From positions 868,001-932,000 of the forward strand of contig NZ_WSEL01000009.1 in assembly GCF_009758015.1 (NCBI RefSeq): a stretch of DNA of 64,000 nt, in the 5' to 3' direction. The position numbers and the translations under genes are program-made. The DNA is from Ramlibacter pinisoli. Its GTDB lineage: Bacteria > Pseudomonadota > Gammaproteobacteria > Burkholderiales > Burkholderiaceae_C. This document shows, one piece after another, positions 36,042 to 43,919 of the stretch. Each line of letters starts with the position of its first letter. The stretch's first letter is position 1. Under the pieces are notes generated by a model. The model was not told the origin of the DNA, made no database searches, and saw only the letters and a list, made by a program, of their open reading frames with translations.

Positions 36042-36165
36042 GCTGCTGTCTCCGACTGGGTTTTGGAACTCGCGGCGTACTGTCCGGCCAAGCTCTTACA
36101 AGCCCCTGACTGGCGCCGGATCGACAAGTTACCGCGAACCCGGCGGGACTGTCATGCGGCAAAAC

Positions 36166-36171
36166 TACAAT
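36166..36171 (+). promoter_or_regulatory. Candidate -10 box for the YqhA-like gene
   Basis: TACAAT in ACTACAATCCGCG, 28 bases before the ATG at 36199. It lies inside what would be coding sequence if the ATG at 36154 were the start, and so supports the later start. The same core precedes the cytochrome gene at 32014. Confidence 0.5.
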
Positions 36172-36198
36172 CCGCGCGCCCCCCACGACGAACCCCTG

Positions 36199-36813
36199 AT
36201 GCAAGACCCCACTCCCCTGCGAGGCAGCAGCTCGCCGCTGCGCCCCCTGCCCGGCCTGATCTTCGCCAGCCGCTGGCTGCAGCTGCCCCTGTACCTGGGC
36301 CTCATCGTGGCGCAGGCCGTGTACGTGGTGCACTTCCTGCTGGAGCTGTGGCACCTGGTCGAGGCCGCCGCCGGCAGCCAGGCGGCGCTGCAGCAGCTGG
36401 TGAACAGCATCGGCTACAAGACCACCGCACCGATCGGCTCGCTCAACGAGACCGTGATCATGCTGGTGGTGCTGGCACTCATCGACGTGGTGATGATCTC
36501 CAACCTGCTGATCATGGTGATCGTGGGCGGGTTCGAGACCTTCGTCAGCCGCATGAACCTGGAAGGGCACCCCGACCAGCCCGAATGGCTGAGCCACGTG
36601 AACGCCTCGGTGCTCAAGGTCAAGCTGGCCACGGCCATCATCGGCATCAGCTCGATCCACCTGCTCAAGACCTTCATCAACGCCGACAACTACAGCGACC
36701 GCGTGCTGGTCGCGCAGACCGTGATCCACATCACCTTCCTGCTGTCGGCCATGGCCATCGCCTACACCGACAAGATCATGGCCAGCGCCGGGCCGCAGGG
36801 CGGCAAGCACTGA
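36199..36813 (+). CDS. YqhA/UPF0114 (TIGR00645) membrane protein
   Basis: A 204-residue protein from the ATG at 36199, with membrane helices at about residues 30-50, 75-100, 140-155 and 175-195. Family-typical stretches are [48 protein letters not shown] and [14 protein letters not shown]. The UPF0114 family consists of inner-membrane proteins without known activity. An ATG at 36154 would add 15 residues. The stop touches the start region of the EamA transporter gene, so both may be one transcript. Confidence 0.88.
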   Translation: MQDPTPLRGSSSPLRPLPGLIFASRWLQLPLYLGLIVAQAVYVVHFLLELWHLVEAAAGSQAALQQLVNSIGYKTTAPIGSLNETVIMLVVLALIDVVMISNLLIMVIVGGFETFVSRMNLEGHPDQPEWLSHVNASVLKVKLATAIIGISSIHLLKTFINADNYSDRVLVAQTVIHITFLLSAMAIAYTDKIMASAGPQGGKH

Positions 36814-36860
36814 CCCCGCCGACTTCGTCCGACGCCCTGCGGGCCGCCAACTCGCGCGGC

Positions 36861-37724
36861 GTGCTCGCGATGGCGGGCGCCATGGCGGCGTTCATCGCCA
36901 ACGACACCCTGGTCAAGTACGTCAGCCAGACGCTGCCGGCCTCCGAGCTGATCTTCCTGCGCGGCGTGTTCTCCATCGTGCTGCTCACGGCGGTGGCGGG
37001 CGCGATGGGCGCGCTGCGCCAGCTGCCGCAACTGGCCGAACGCAAGGTGGTGCTGCGCGCGGGCTTCGACGCGTTCGCCACCCTGGTCTATCTGAGCTCG
37101 CTGTTCCACCTGCCGATCGCCAACGCCACGGCGATCAACATGGCCACGCCGCTGATCCTCACGCTGGTCGCGGTGGTCGCCCTGCGCGAACGCGTCAGCC
37201 CGGGCCGCTGGCTGGCCATCGCGGCCGGCTTCTCCGGCGTGCTGCTGGTCGTGCAGCCGAGCGGCGCGGCCTTCAACGGCTGGGCCGTGCTGTGCCTGGC
37301 CGGCACGCTGCTGCACGCGGCCCGCGACTTCACCACCCGGCTGATCGACGTCCGCGTGCCCTCGATCCTGATCACGCTAAGCACGGCGGTCGCGGTCACG
37401 CTGCTGGCCGGCGCCTGGGGGCTGGGGCACACGTGGCAGGCGGTCAACGCCGCGCAGCTCGGCCTGCTGGCCGCGGCCGGCGTGCTGCTGAGCATCGGCT
37501 ACTTCCTGCTGACGGTGAGCATGCGCGCCGGCGAGATGAGCGTGGTCGCCCCGTTCCGCTACAGCGGGCTGCTGGTCGCGCTTGTGCTGGGCTACCTCGT
37601 GTGGGGCGACGTGCCGAACGTGCTGGCGTCGCTCGGGATCGTGCTGCTGGTCGGCGCCGGCATCGCCGTGCTGCACCGGCCGCGCGTGCCGGCCCGCACG
37701 CCGGCGGATGCAGCGGCCGACTAG
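36861..37724 (+). CDS. EamA/DMT-family membrane transporter
   Basis: A drug/metabolite-type exporter with ten predicted helices and two internally repeated EamA halves, for example GAMAAFIANDTLVKYVSQTL early and YSGLLVALVLGYLVWGDVPN late. It is about 287 residues from the GTG at 36861. No ATG precedes the first helix: an ATG at 36870 and a CTG at 36810 that overlaps the preceding stop (CTGA) are alternatives, so the start is uncertain. It probably exports a small metabolite. Its last four bases overlap the end of the convergent aldo/keto-reductase gene. Confidence 0.82.
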   Translation: MLAMAGAMAAFIANDTLVKYVSQTLPASELIFLRGVFSIVLLTAVAGAMGALRQLPQLAERKVVLRAGFDAFATLVYLSSLFHLPIANATAINMATPLILTLVAVVALRERVSPGRWLAIAAGFSGVLLVVQPSGAAFNGWAVLCLAGTLLHAARDFTTRLIDVRVPSILITLSTAVAVTLLAGAWGLGHTWQAVNAAQLGLLAAAGVLLSIGYFLLTVSMRAGEMSVVAPFRYSGLLVALVLGYLVWGDVPNVLASLGIVLLVGAGIAVLHRPRVPARTPADAAAD

Positions 37725-38737
37725 CCGGCCTGGTCCGGGTAGTCCTCGGTGTCGACCTCGGTGCGTGCCTGCGCGCTGTAGCGGTGGCCGCTGACTGTGT
37801 CCTGGTTGATGTGGGCCTCCAGCCGCTGCAGCAGGTCCGGCGCGAGCCGCACGTCGGCGGCGGCCAGGTCCTCGTGCAGGTGGTCGACGCTGGTCGTCCC
37901 GGGAATCGGCAGGATGAACGGCCGCTTGTGCAGCAGCCAGGCCAGCGCCAGCTGCGCGGGCGTGCAGCCGGCCTCCTGCGCCAGCGCCTTGTAGCCCGGG
38001 AGCAGCGCCAGGTTCCTCGCGTAGTGGGCCGGCTCGAAGCGCGGCATGGCGCGCCGGATGTCCTTGGCGTCCAGCGTCGTCACGTCGTGCAGCGCATCGC
38101 ACAGGAAGCCGCGCGCCACCGGGCTGAAGGCCACGAAGGTCGCGCCCAGTTCCTCGCAGGCATCCAGCACGGCGATCTCGGGATTGCGCGTCCACAGCGA
38201 GTACTCGGTCTGCACCGCCGTGACCGGGTGCACGGCATGCGCCTTGCGGATGGTGGCCGCCGACACTTCCGACAGGCCGATGGTGCGCACCTTGCCCTGC
38301 TCCACCAGCCGGGCCAGCGCGCCGACGCTCTCCTCCACCGGCACCTTCTTGTCCCAGCGGTGCAGGTAGTACAGGTCGATGACGTCGGTCTGCAGCCGCC
38401 GCAGGCTGTCCTCGCAGTTGCGCCGGATCGCCTCGGGCCGGCCATCGATGACCCGGCGCACCACCCCGTCGTCCCCCGCCACGCCCCCCATCCCGCCCTT
38501 GCTGGCCAGGGTGAACCGGCTGCGGTGCGCCTTGAGCACCCGGCCGACCAGCGTCTCGTTGGCGCCGAACCCGTACAGCGCGGCGGTGTCGAACAGCGTC
38601 ACACCGGCATCGAGGGCGGCCAGCAGGACCCGCTCGCCCTGCTGCGCCGACGGCGGCTTGCCATAGGCATGGCTGAGGTTCATGCACCCGAGACTGATCG
38701 CGGAGACTTTGAAAGGGCCGAGGTTGATACTACGCAT
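37721..38737 (-). CDS. Aldo/keto reductase
   Basis: A 338-residue aldo/keto reductase with the standard beta-alpha barrel order and catalytic tetrad: Asp and Tyr in FDTAALYGFGANE, Lys in ASKGG and His in YYLHRWD. The NADPH-binding C-terminal region has ILPIPGTTSVDHLHEDL. Family members reduce aldehydes or ketones with NADPH in the cytoplasm. Its 3' end overlaps the transporter gene and its 5' side opens on the 610-base repeat-rich intergenic region. Confidence 0.92.
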   Translation of the reverse strand: MRSINLGPFKVSAISLGCMNLSHAYGKPPSAQQGERVLLAALDAGVTLFDTAALYGFGANETLVGRVLKAHRSRFTLASKGGMGGVAGDDGVVRRVIDGRPEAIRRNCEDSLRRLQTDVIDLYYLHRWDKKVPVEESVGALARLVEQGKVRTIGLSEVSAATIRKAHAVHPVTAVQTEYSLWTRNPEIAVLDACEELGATFVAFSPVARGFLCDALHDVTTLDAKDIRRAMPRFEPAHYARNLALLPGYKALAQEAGCTPAQLALAWLLHKRPFILPIPGTTSVDHLHEDLAAADVRLAPDLLQRLEAHINQDTVSGHRYSAQARTEVDTEDYPDQAG

Positions 38738-38863
38738 GTGTCTTGATCGAGGTCGTGGGGGGAGGAAGCTTAGCGCCCGTTGGAAAGGCCCATTCCCGAG
38801 CAGCGAACCCCCTCATCCGGCACTGGGTACCGGGGACCCAAGCAGGGAGCCCCCTCACCCCAA

Positions 38864-38887
38864 CCCTCTCCCCCGAGGGGGAGAGGG
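38864..38887. repeat. GC-rich palindromic repeat
   Basis: Ten-base arms ccctctcccc / ggggagaggg around a CGAG loop, with the leading phrase CCTCACCCCAA nearby. This sequence resembles a palindromic repeat found between genes in many gamma- and betaproteobacteria. It could form a stable hairpin in RNA. Confidence 0.7.
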
Positions 38888-39053
38888 GGCGGAGCTTCAA
38901 GGTGCAGCGGCCGCGCCGGATTGCTGGCGTCGGGGTTGCGGAGATGCCGCAGAGTCTTCGCCACAGCAGCTACCTTGATGTTGTCTTGCCAAAGCGGGAA
39001 CTGCGAGGCCGAGCTCATGACGCGCCCTTCCTCGATCGAGCAGAGCGTGTCCA

Positions 39054-39294
39054 CGCGGCAGGTGGTGCCTGGCAGGGTCGATTTGTGGGACGGCGGAGAC
39101 GGACTGGGCCGGGCGGAGCGCGCGCCAGCGCGCATCGTGAACTGGCTCCGGCTCATTGTTTGAACGGAGCGCGTAGCGCGCAGTGAGTTTGAGCCGGCAA
39201 GCCCGGCCCGGTGCTAGGCGCAGCGCAGTCGCGGCGAGCGAAGAAAAGCCGCGACCGGCACACCATGAGGCCCTGCCAGGCACCACCTGCCGCG
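39054..39294. repeat. MITE-like element: perfect 24-bp inverted repeat with nested stems
   Basis: The first 24 bases (39054-39077) are the exact reverse complement of the last 24 (39271-39294), enclosing 193 bp. Inside are nested complementary pairs: gggccgggc with gcccggccc, ccggctca with tgagccgg, and an 8-bp hairpin gtcgcggc / gccgcgac. No open frame of note lies within. The layout fits a small non-autonomous mobile element or a folded RNA. No target-site duplication was identified. Confidence 0.6.
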
Positions 39295-39347
39295 CCCCGC
39301 CCTGGACAGGCGCATTGCCCTGGACTAGCGCCCTGCCCTGGTCAACC

Positions 39348-40301
39348 TTACGCCAGTTGCCGCTCCAGCTGATCCAGCACGTCGTAGCAGGGAAAGACCT
39401 TGCCCACCGACGAATTCGGCTCGCGCTTCTCGCGGATGGCGGCAATGAACTCGCGGTCCTGCAGCTCGATGCCGTTCATGGAGACGTCGACCTTGGAGAC
39501 GTCGATCTTCTCCTCCTTGCCGTTGTACAGGTCGTCGTAGCGCGCGAGGTAGGTGGCGGTGTCGCCGATGTAGCGGAAGAACGTGCCCAGCGGGCCGTCG
39601 TTGTTGAACGACAGCGACAGCGTGCAGATGGCGCCGCTCTCGGTCTTGAGCTGGATGCTCATGTCCATGGCGATGCCCAGCGTGGGATGGACGGGGCCCT
39701 GCACCGCGTTGGCCTTCACGACCTTGCTGCCGGTCTGGTACTGGAACAGGTCCACCGTGTGGGCGGCGTGGTGCCACAGCAGGTGGTCGGTCCAGCTGCG
39801 CGCCTGGCCCAGCGCGTTGGTGTTGGTGCGGCGGAAGAAGTAGGTCTGCACGTCCATCTGCTGGATGTTGAACGCGCCGGACTGGATCTTCTGGTGCACG
39901 TACTGGTGGCTGGGATTGAAGCGGCGGGTGTGGCCGACCATGGCCACCAGGCCGGTCTTCTTCTGCATCTCCACCACCTGCCGACCGTCGGCCAGCTTGT
40001 CGCACAGCGGGATCTCGACCTGCACGTGCTTGCCCGCCTTCATCGCGGCGATCGACTGCTGCGCGTGCAACTGCGTCGGCGTGCACAGGATGACGGCGTC
40101 GACGTCGGGGCGGGCCAGCGCCTCGTCGAGGTTGGTGGTGACATGCCGGGCGCCGTACTTGGCGGCCACTTCCTGCGCCTTGGGCAGCTCGCGGCCGATG
40201 ATGGACGTGATCTCCACGCCGTCGATGAGCTTCAGGCCGTCGAGGTGCTTGATGCCGAAGGCGCCGGGACCGGCGAGGGCGATACGGACGGGTTGCGTCA
40301 T
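39348..40301 (-). CDS. pmdC: 4-carboxy-2-hydroxymuconate-6-semialdehyde dehydrogenase (LigC/PmdC-like)
   Basis: A 317-residue Gfo/Idh/MocA-family oxidoreductase with an N-terminal Rossmann motif ALAGPGAFGIKHLDGL (from residue 8) and the EIPLCDKLADG region where the family keeps a catalytic Lys. Length and sequence style match LigC/PmdC, which oxidises CHMS to 2-pyrone-4,6-dicarboxylate with NADP in protocatechuate 4,5-cleavage. The other pathway genes are at 54.7-61.6 kb, so this step is split off. A motif shared with the pmd control region lies 67-82 bases upstream, supporting the assignment. Confidence 0.78.
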   Translation of the reverse strand: MTQPVRIALAGPGAFGIKHLDGLKLIDGVEITSIIGRELPKAQEVAAKYGARHVTTNLDEALARPDVDAVILCTPTQLHAQQSIAAMKAGKHVQVEIPLCDKLADGRQVVEMQKKTGLVAMVGHTRRFNPSHQYVHQKIQSGAFNIQQMDVQTYFFRRTNTNALGQARSWTDHLLWHHAAHTVDLFQYQTGSKVVKANAVQGPVHPTLGIAMDMSIQLKTESGAICTLSLSFNNDGPLGTFFRYIGDTATYLARYDDLYNGKEEKIDVSKVDVSMNGIELQDREFIAAIREKREPNSSVGKVFPCYDVLDQLERQLA

Positions 40302-40367
40302 GCGGGTCTCCTTGGATGGCCGCCATTGTGCGCGGCGCCCCGCCTCGACCGGAATGGGCGGCCGGGG

Positions 40368-40383
40368 CTAACAGCTAGAACAA
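40368..40383. promoter_or_regulatory. Motif shared with the pmd operon control region
   Basis: The 16-base sequence CTAACAGCTAGAACAA matches 62354-62369 at 15 positions. It lies 67-82 bases upstream of pmdC in the same orientation relative to the gene as the other copy is to the pmd operon. A common LysR-type operator is the simplest reading. Confidence 0.6.
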
Positions 40384-40413
40384 GGCTGTATAGCTAGGCG
40401 CCCGCCGGCGCCC

Positions 40414-41097
40414 TCACAAGGCGGTGGCGCACCACTCGGCGATGCGGTGGGCCGTGTCCGCCCACAGGGCCCAGGCCGACACGCCGGCCAGGGCCGCCCC
40501 GGCGAGGCGGGTGCCGCCGTCGCGACGCCAGCGGTCGCCACGCTCGCGCAGCACCGCGAACAGCCGAGGCGCGGCCCACAGCGACAGCGCGCTGCCACTC
40601 GCGAACAGGGCCATCGCCAGCGCGCCGTCGAGCGGCCCGCCGGCCAGCGACGCGACCAGCAGGGCCGAGTACAGCAGACCGCACGGCATGAATGTCCACA
40701 GCAGGCCGGCGCCGAACACGCCGCCGCGCCCTCCCACCCAGGGCCGCACGCGCGACCAGACCGAGCGCCCGGCACTGTCCATCCACGCCGGCTGCCGCGC
40801 CAGCACCAGCAGCGCCAGCCCCCAGCCGAACACCGCCAGGTGCAGCAGGGTCCAGGCCGGCCGCAGCGCCGCCGTCTGTTGCGCCATCCAGGACAGGCTC
40901 TGGGCCGCCAGCGCGACCGTGGCGCCCGCGGCGGAATAGCCCAGCAGCCGGCCGGCCTGGAAGGTCCAGGCCCGGCCCGCGGGCGAACCGGCGCCGGCCC
41001 GCGCGATGCCGGCGCAGGCGGCGCCGCACATGGCGGCGCAATGAGGGCCCCCGGCCAGCCCCATCAGGAAGGCGGTCGCGACCAGGGTGGTGGCCAT
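40414..41097 (-). CDS. SafE/TauE-like membrane protein near hemN and fnr
   Basis: A 227-residue polytopic membrane protein with about six helices and a Cys-rich N-terminus (AGGPHCAAMCGAAC). This H-x3-MCG type motif is seen in the sulfite-exporter-like proteins often encoded beside cbb3 oxidase and heme-synthesis genes. A role in copper or thiol handling for oxidase assembly has been suggested for relatives. It follows hemN by 13 bases on the minus strand, so it is in that unit. The transport role is uncertain. Confidence 0.7.
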   Translation of the reverse strand: MATTLVATAFLMGLAGGPHCAAMCGAACAGIARAGAGSPAGRAWTFQAGRLLGYSAAGATVALAAQSLSWMAQQTAALRPAWTLLHLAVFGWGLALLVLARQPAWMDSAGRSVWSRVRPWVGGRGGVFGAGLLWTFMPCGLLYSALLVASLAGGPLDGALAMALFASGSALSLWAAPRLFAVLRERGDRWRRDGGTRLAGAALAGVSAWALWADTAHRIAEWCATAL

Positions 41098-41110
41098 GCG
41101 CGGCTCCGGC

Positions 41111-42508
41111 TCAGAGGATGCGCGAGAAGCGCGCGCGCTGGCGGTCGGCCTGCAGGTAGCGGTCGAACACCATGGCGACCGCCCGCACCACGTACCAGCC
41201 GGCCGGCGTCACGCGGATGCCGGTGGCGTCGACCCGCACCAGGCCCTGGTCCTCGAGCTCACGCAGGCGCTGCAGCTCGGGTCCGAAGTAGCTGGCGAAA
41301 TCGAGCAGGCAGGCCGCCTCGATGGTCTCGAACAGCACCTCGCCCTGGCACATCAGCGCCATGATCACGGCCCGCCGCGCGAGGTCGTCACGGTCCATCG
41401 CCAGCCCGCGCGCGGTCGGCAGGCGGCCCTGCTGCAGGTGGTCCTGGTACTCGTCGAGCGTCTTGGCGTTCTGGCTGTAGGTCGGGCCGATGCGGCTGAT
41501 GGCCGACACGCCCAGCCCGATCAGGTCGCAGTCGGGCTGGGTGCTGTAGCCCTGGAAGTTGCGGTGCAGCCGCCCCTGGCGCTTGGCCACGGCCAGCGCA
41601 TCGGTCGGCAGCGCGAAATGGTCCATGCCGATGTAGACGTAGCCGGCCTCGCCCAGGGTGTCGAGCGACTGCGCCAGCATGGCCAGCTTGGCGCCGGCGT
41701 CCGGCAGGTCGGCCGACACGATGCGCCGCTGCGGCTTGAACCGCTCCGGCAGGTGGGCGTACCCGTACAGCGCGATGCGGTCGGGCCGCAGCTCGCGCAC
41801 CTGTTCCAGGGTGCGCGCGAACGATGCCGGCGTCTGCAGCGGCAGGCCGTAGATCAGGTCGAGGTTGAGCGATTCGAAGCCCAGCTCGCGCGCATCGCGC
41901 ACCAGCGCCGCGACCTGCTCCACCGGCTGCACGCGGTGCACGGCCTTCTGTACCTGGGGGTCGAAGTCCTGCACGCCGAAGCTCAGGCGGTTGAAGCCCA
42001 GCCTGGCCAGGTGCGCGAGCCGCTCGCGCGTGACGGTGCGCGGATCGACCTCGACCGAGAACTCGCCGCCCGGCACCAGCCGGAAGTGGCGCGACAGCAT
42101 GCGCATCAGCCCCTCGAGTTCGGCGTCGGACAGGAAGGTGGGCGTGCCGCCGCCCAGGTGCAGCTGGCTCACGGCCTGGCCGGTGCCGATCAGCGCCGTG
42201 TGCAGCGACGCCTCGCGCTCCAGCGCGCGCAGGTAGGGCTCGGCGCGGCCGTGCTGGCGGGTGACGATCTTGTTGCAGGCGCAGTAGTAGCAGACCGACT
42301 CGCAGAACGGGATGTGCACGTACAGCGACAGCGGCAGCGTGACGGCCGCCGGGCCGCCGCGGCGCTCCCGCAGCGCGCGGGCCTGGTCGTCGGGCCCCCA
42401 GGCCTCGACGAAGCGGTCGGCGGTGGGGTAGGAGGTGTAGCGCGGCCCGGTGACGTCGAAGCGGCGCAGCAGGTCGGACGTCAGGACGGCAGGGGTCTCG
42501 GTGGTCAC
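41111..42508 (-). CDS. hemN: Oxygen-independent coproporphyrinogen III dehydrogenase
   Basis: A radical SAM enzyme that replaces HemF when oxygen is low, making protoporphyrinogen for haem. The cluster motif is CESVCYYCAC (Cys-x3-Cys-x2-Cys), near residues 68-77 from the chosen start. The N-terminus VTTETPAVLTSDLLRRFDVTGPRYTSYPT gives about 25 residues before the conserved YTSYPT, as in E. coli. The GTG at 42508 is chosen for this reason; an upstream GTG at 42574 would overlap the fnr stop (GTGA). The protein is 465 residues. An FNR box lies 35-48 bases upstream. Confidence 0.9.
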   Translation of the reverse strand: MTTETPAVLTSDLLRRFDVTGPRYTSYPTADRFVEAWGPDDQARALRERRGGPAAVTLPLSLYVHIPFCESVCYYCACNKIVTRQHGRAEPYLRALEREASLHTALIGTGQAVSQLHLGGGTPTFLSDAELEGLMRMLSRHFRLVPGGEFSVEVDPRTVTRERLAHLARLGFNRLSFGVQDFDPQVQKAVHRVQPVEQVAALVRDARELGFESLNLDLIYGLPLQTPASFARTLEQVRELRPDRIALYGYAHLPERFKPQRRIVSADLPDAGAKLAMLAQSLDTLGEAGYVYIGMDHFALPTDALAVAKRQGRLHRNFQGYSTQPDCDLIGLGVSAISRIGPTYSQNAKTLDEYQDHLQQGRLPTARGLAMDRDDLARRAVIMALMCQGEVLFETIEAACLLDFASYFGPELQRLRELEDQGLVRVDATGIRVTPAGWYVVRAVAMVFDRYLQADRQRARFSRIL

Positions 42509-42542
42509 GTCGCCACTGTGCCCGCCCGGCGCGCCGGGGGTC

Positions 42543-42556
42543 TTGACGGAGGTCAA
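42543..42556 (-). promoter_or_regulatory. FNR-box-like site upstream of hemN
   Basis: TTGACGGAGGTCAA is a perfectly symmetric FNR-type half-site pair (TTGAC-N4-GTCAA), centred 41.5 bases upstream of the GTG at 42508. A class II FNR promoter would start transcription at the GTG itself. The site lies in the region that would be hemN coding sequence under the alternative start. Confidence 0.6.
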
Positions 42557-42570
42557 CGTGCGGTCCCCGC

Positions 42571-43356
42571 TCACTGCAACCGCGCCTCGAAGGTCCGGGT
42601 CAGCGCCTCCAGGTCGAGGATGCGGATATGCCGCTTGTCGACGGCCAGCAGCCCCTGCTGCACGAAGGCCGAGAAGGTGCGGCTCACCGTCTCCAGCTTC
42701 ATGCCCAGGTAGCTGCCGATCTCGGCGCGCGACATGCGCAGGTGGAACTCGCTGGGCGACCAGCCGCGCGCCTTCATGCGCTGCGAGATGTTCAGCAGGA
42801 AGGACGCCAGGCGCTCCTCGGCGTTCATGCTGCCCAGCAGCAGCATCAGGCTGTGCTCGCGCACGATCTCGCGGCTCATCAGCTGGGCCACCACGCGCTG
42901 CAGTTCCGAACTGCCGGCCGACAGCTCCATCAGGTGGTCGTAGGGGATGGCGCAGATCTCGGCGTCTTCCAGCGCGGTGGCGGTGCTGGCGTGGCGGCCC
43001 TGGGCCAGGCCGTCCAGGCCCATCAGCTCGCCGGCCATGGAGAAGCCGCTCACCTGCTCGCGGCCGTCGGCGACCGTCAGGCTGGACTTGAAGGTGCCGC
43101 TGCGCACCGCGTAGATGGTCTGGAAGGGTTCACCGGCACGGTACAGCGCCTGGCCGGCCTTCACGCGCCGGCGGCCGAAGTGCAGGCCGTCCAGGCGCTC
43201 CACGGTGGGTGCGCTCATGCCGCACGGCAGGCATAGGTCCTTCAGGTGGCAGCTCGAGCACAGGGTCGTCAGCGTCGCCGCCGGCCTGGCGCGGAACTCG
43301 GCGGGCGAGATGTAGTGCAGCGGCGCGGTGCGCGCTTCGAGGGTGGCGGTGGACAT
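42571..43356 (-). CDS. fnr: FNR-type oxygen-sensing transcriptional regulator
   Basis: A 261-residue Crp/Fnr-family regulator. Three cluster-ligand cysteines lie in the N-terminus (Cys33, Cys36, Cys42, with Cys45 nearby in CSSCHLKDLCLPCG) and the fourth in DAEICAIPYDH. The cAMP-binding-like domain is followed by a helix-turn-helix with EIGSYLGMKLETVSRTFSAFVQQG. Oxygen destroys the [4Fe-4S] cluster and prevents binding. The start at 43356 has an AGGAG site six bases upstream; an ATG at 43377 is also possible. It should control hemN and the cbb3 genes through the FNR boxes found here. Confidence 0.92.
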   Translation of the reverse strand: MSTATLEARTAPLHYISPAEFRARPAATLTTLCSSCHLKDLCLPCGMSAPTVERLDGLHFGRRRVKAGQALYRAGEPFQTIYAVRSGTFKSSLTVADGREQVSGFSMAGELMGLDGLAQGRHASTATALEDAEICAIPYDHLMELSAGSSELQRVVAQLMSREIVREHSLMLLLGSMNAEERLASFLLNISQRMKARGWSPSEFHLRMSRAEIGSYLGMKLETVSRTFSAFVQQGLLAVDKRHIRILDLEALTRTFEARLQ

Positions 43357-43377
43357 GATGGACTCCTGGCGCGACAT

Positions 43378-43779
43378 TCAGTGGAGGGCGGCGGCCGAGG
43401 CTTCGGCCACGGCGCCGGCGAGCTGGTCGAACTCGCTGCTCTTGTCGAGGAATCGCAGCGCGCCCTCGCCGAGGTAGCGCTTGCGATACGGCGCGCTGGC
43501 GTTGTTGGAGAAGACGACGAAGGCGATGCCGGGCTGCGCCTCGCGCACCGCCCGCAGCACCTGCAGGCCGGTGCCGCCCTCGAGATGGACGTCGAGCACG
43601 ACGACGTCGGGGCGCGCGGCCAGGATGCCCTCGATGGACGCCTGGGGCGTGGCGGCCTCGCCCACCACATGCATCGCGCGGCGCACCAGCAGGTCGGCGA
43701 CCCGCTCGCGGATGGCGGGCGAGTCGTCGGCCAGGAAGATCCGGGGCGGCGGGGCGACGTGCAAAGGGGCGGCGGGCAT
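43378..43779 (-). CDS. Single-domain response regulator
   Basis: A 133-residue receiver-only protein. The phosphoacceptor is Asp63 in VVVLDVHLEGGTG, with acidic LADDS at residues 16-20 and Lys in LRFLDKSSEF. There is no output domain. It sits directly upstream of fnr with its stop adjoining the fnr start region, and downstream of the NarX/NarL-like pair. Such receivers may accept phosphate from the nearby kinase and act through protein contact. Its function is unknown. Confidence 0.85.
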   Translation of the reverse strand: MPAAPLHVAPPPRIFLADDSPAIRERVADLLVRRAMHVVGEAATPQASIEGILAARPDVVVLDVHLEGGTGLQVLRAVREAQPGIAFVVFSNNASAPYRKRYLGEGALRFLDKSSEFDQLAGAVAEASAAALH

Positions 43780-43879
43780 GGAATCCACTGTGCCCGGCGC
43801 AGGGCCTCGCCACCATCGGCGCGCGCTGAATGCGCGGCTCGGAGGACTCCGGTGCTGGCCGGCCTGCAGTCCGAGGGAC

Positions 43880-43897
43880 CCTAGGAATCGTCCTAGG
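43880..43897. promoter_or_regulatory. Inverted repeat upstream of the single-domain regulator
   Basis: The arms cctagga (43880-43886) and tcctagg (43891-43897), with a 4-base spacer, lie 101-118 bases upstream of the regulator gene and just after the NarL-like gene. CTAG is usually a rare tetramer in such genomes. It may be a NarL-type binding site. Confidence 0.4.
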
Positions 43898-43919
43898 CGC
43901 CCTGCCCCCCGGCCTCCGT

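Larger units (their letters stand above)
38738..39347. other. 610-base non-coding region with two repeat elements
   Basis: No open frame here has family character. It carries a GC-rich palindromic repeat at 38864-38887 and the 24-bp inverted-repeat element at 39054-39294 (separate entries). It contains the aldo/keto-reductase promoter on the left; the pmdC gene on the right ends at 39348. Confidence 0.6.

Noticed and set aside
38864..38887. The CCCTCTCCCC palindrome as a simple transcription terminator
   Set aside because: It lacks a T-tract, lies about 130 bases upstream of the aldo/keto-reductase start on the promoter side, and resembles a dispersed repeat, so it is listed as a repeat.
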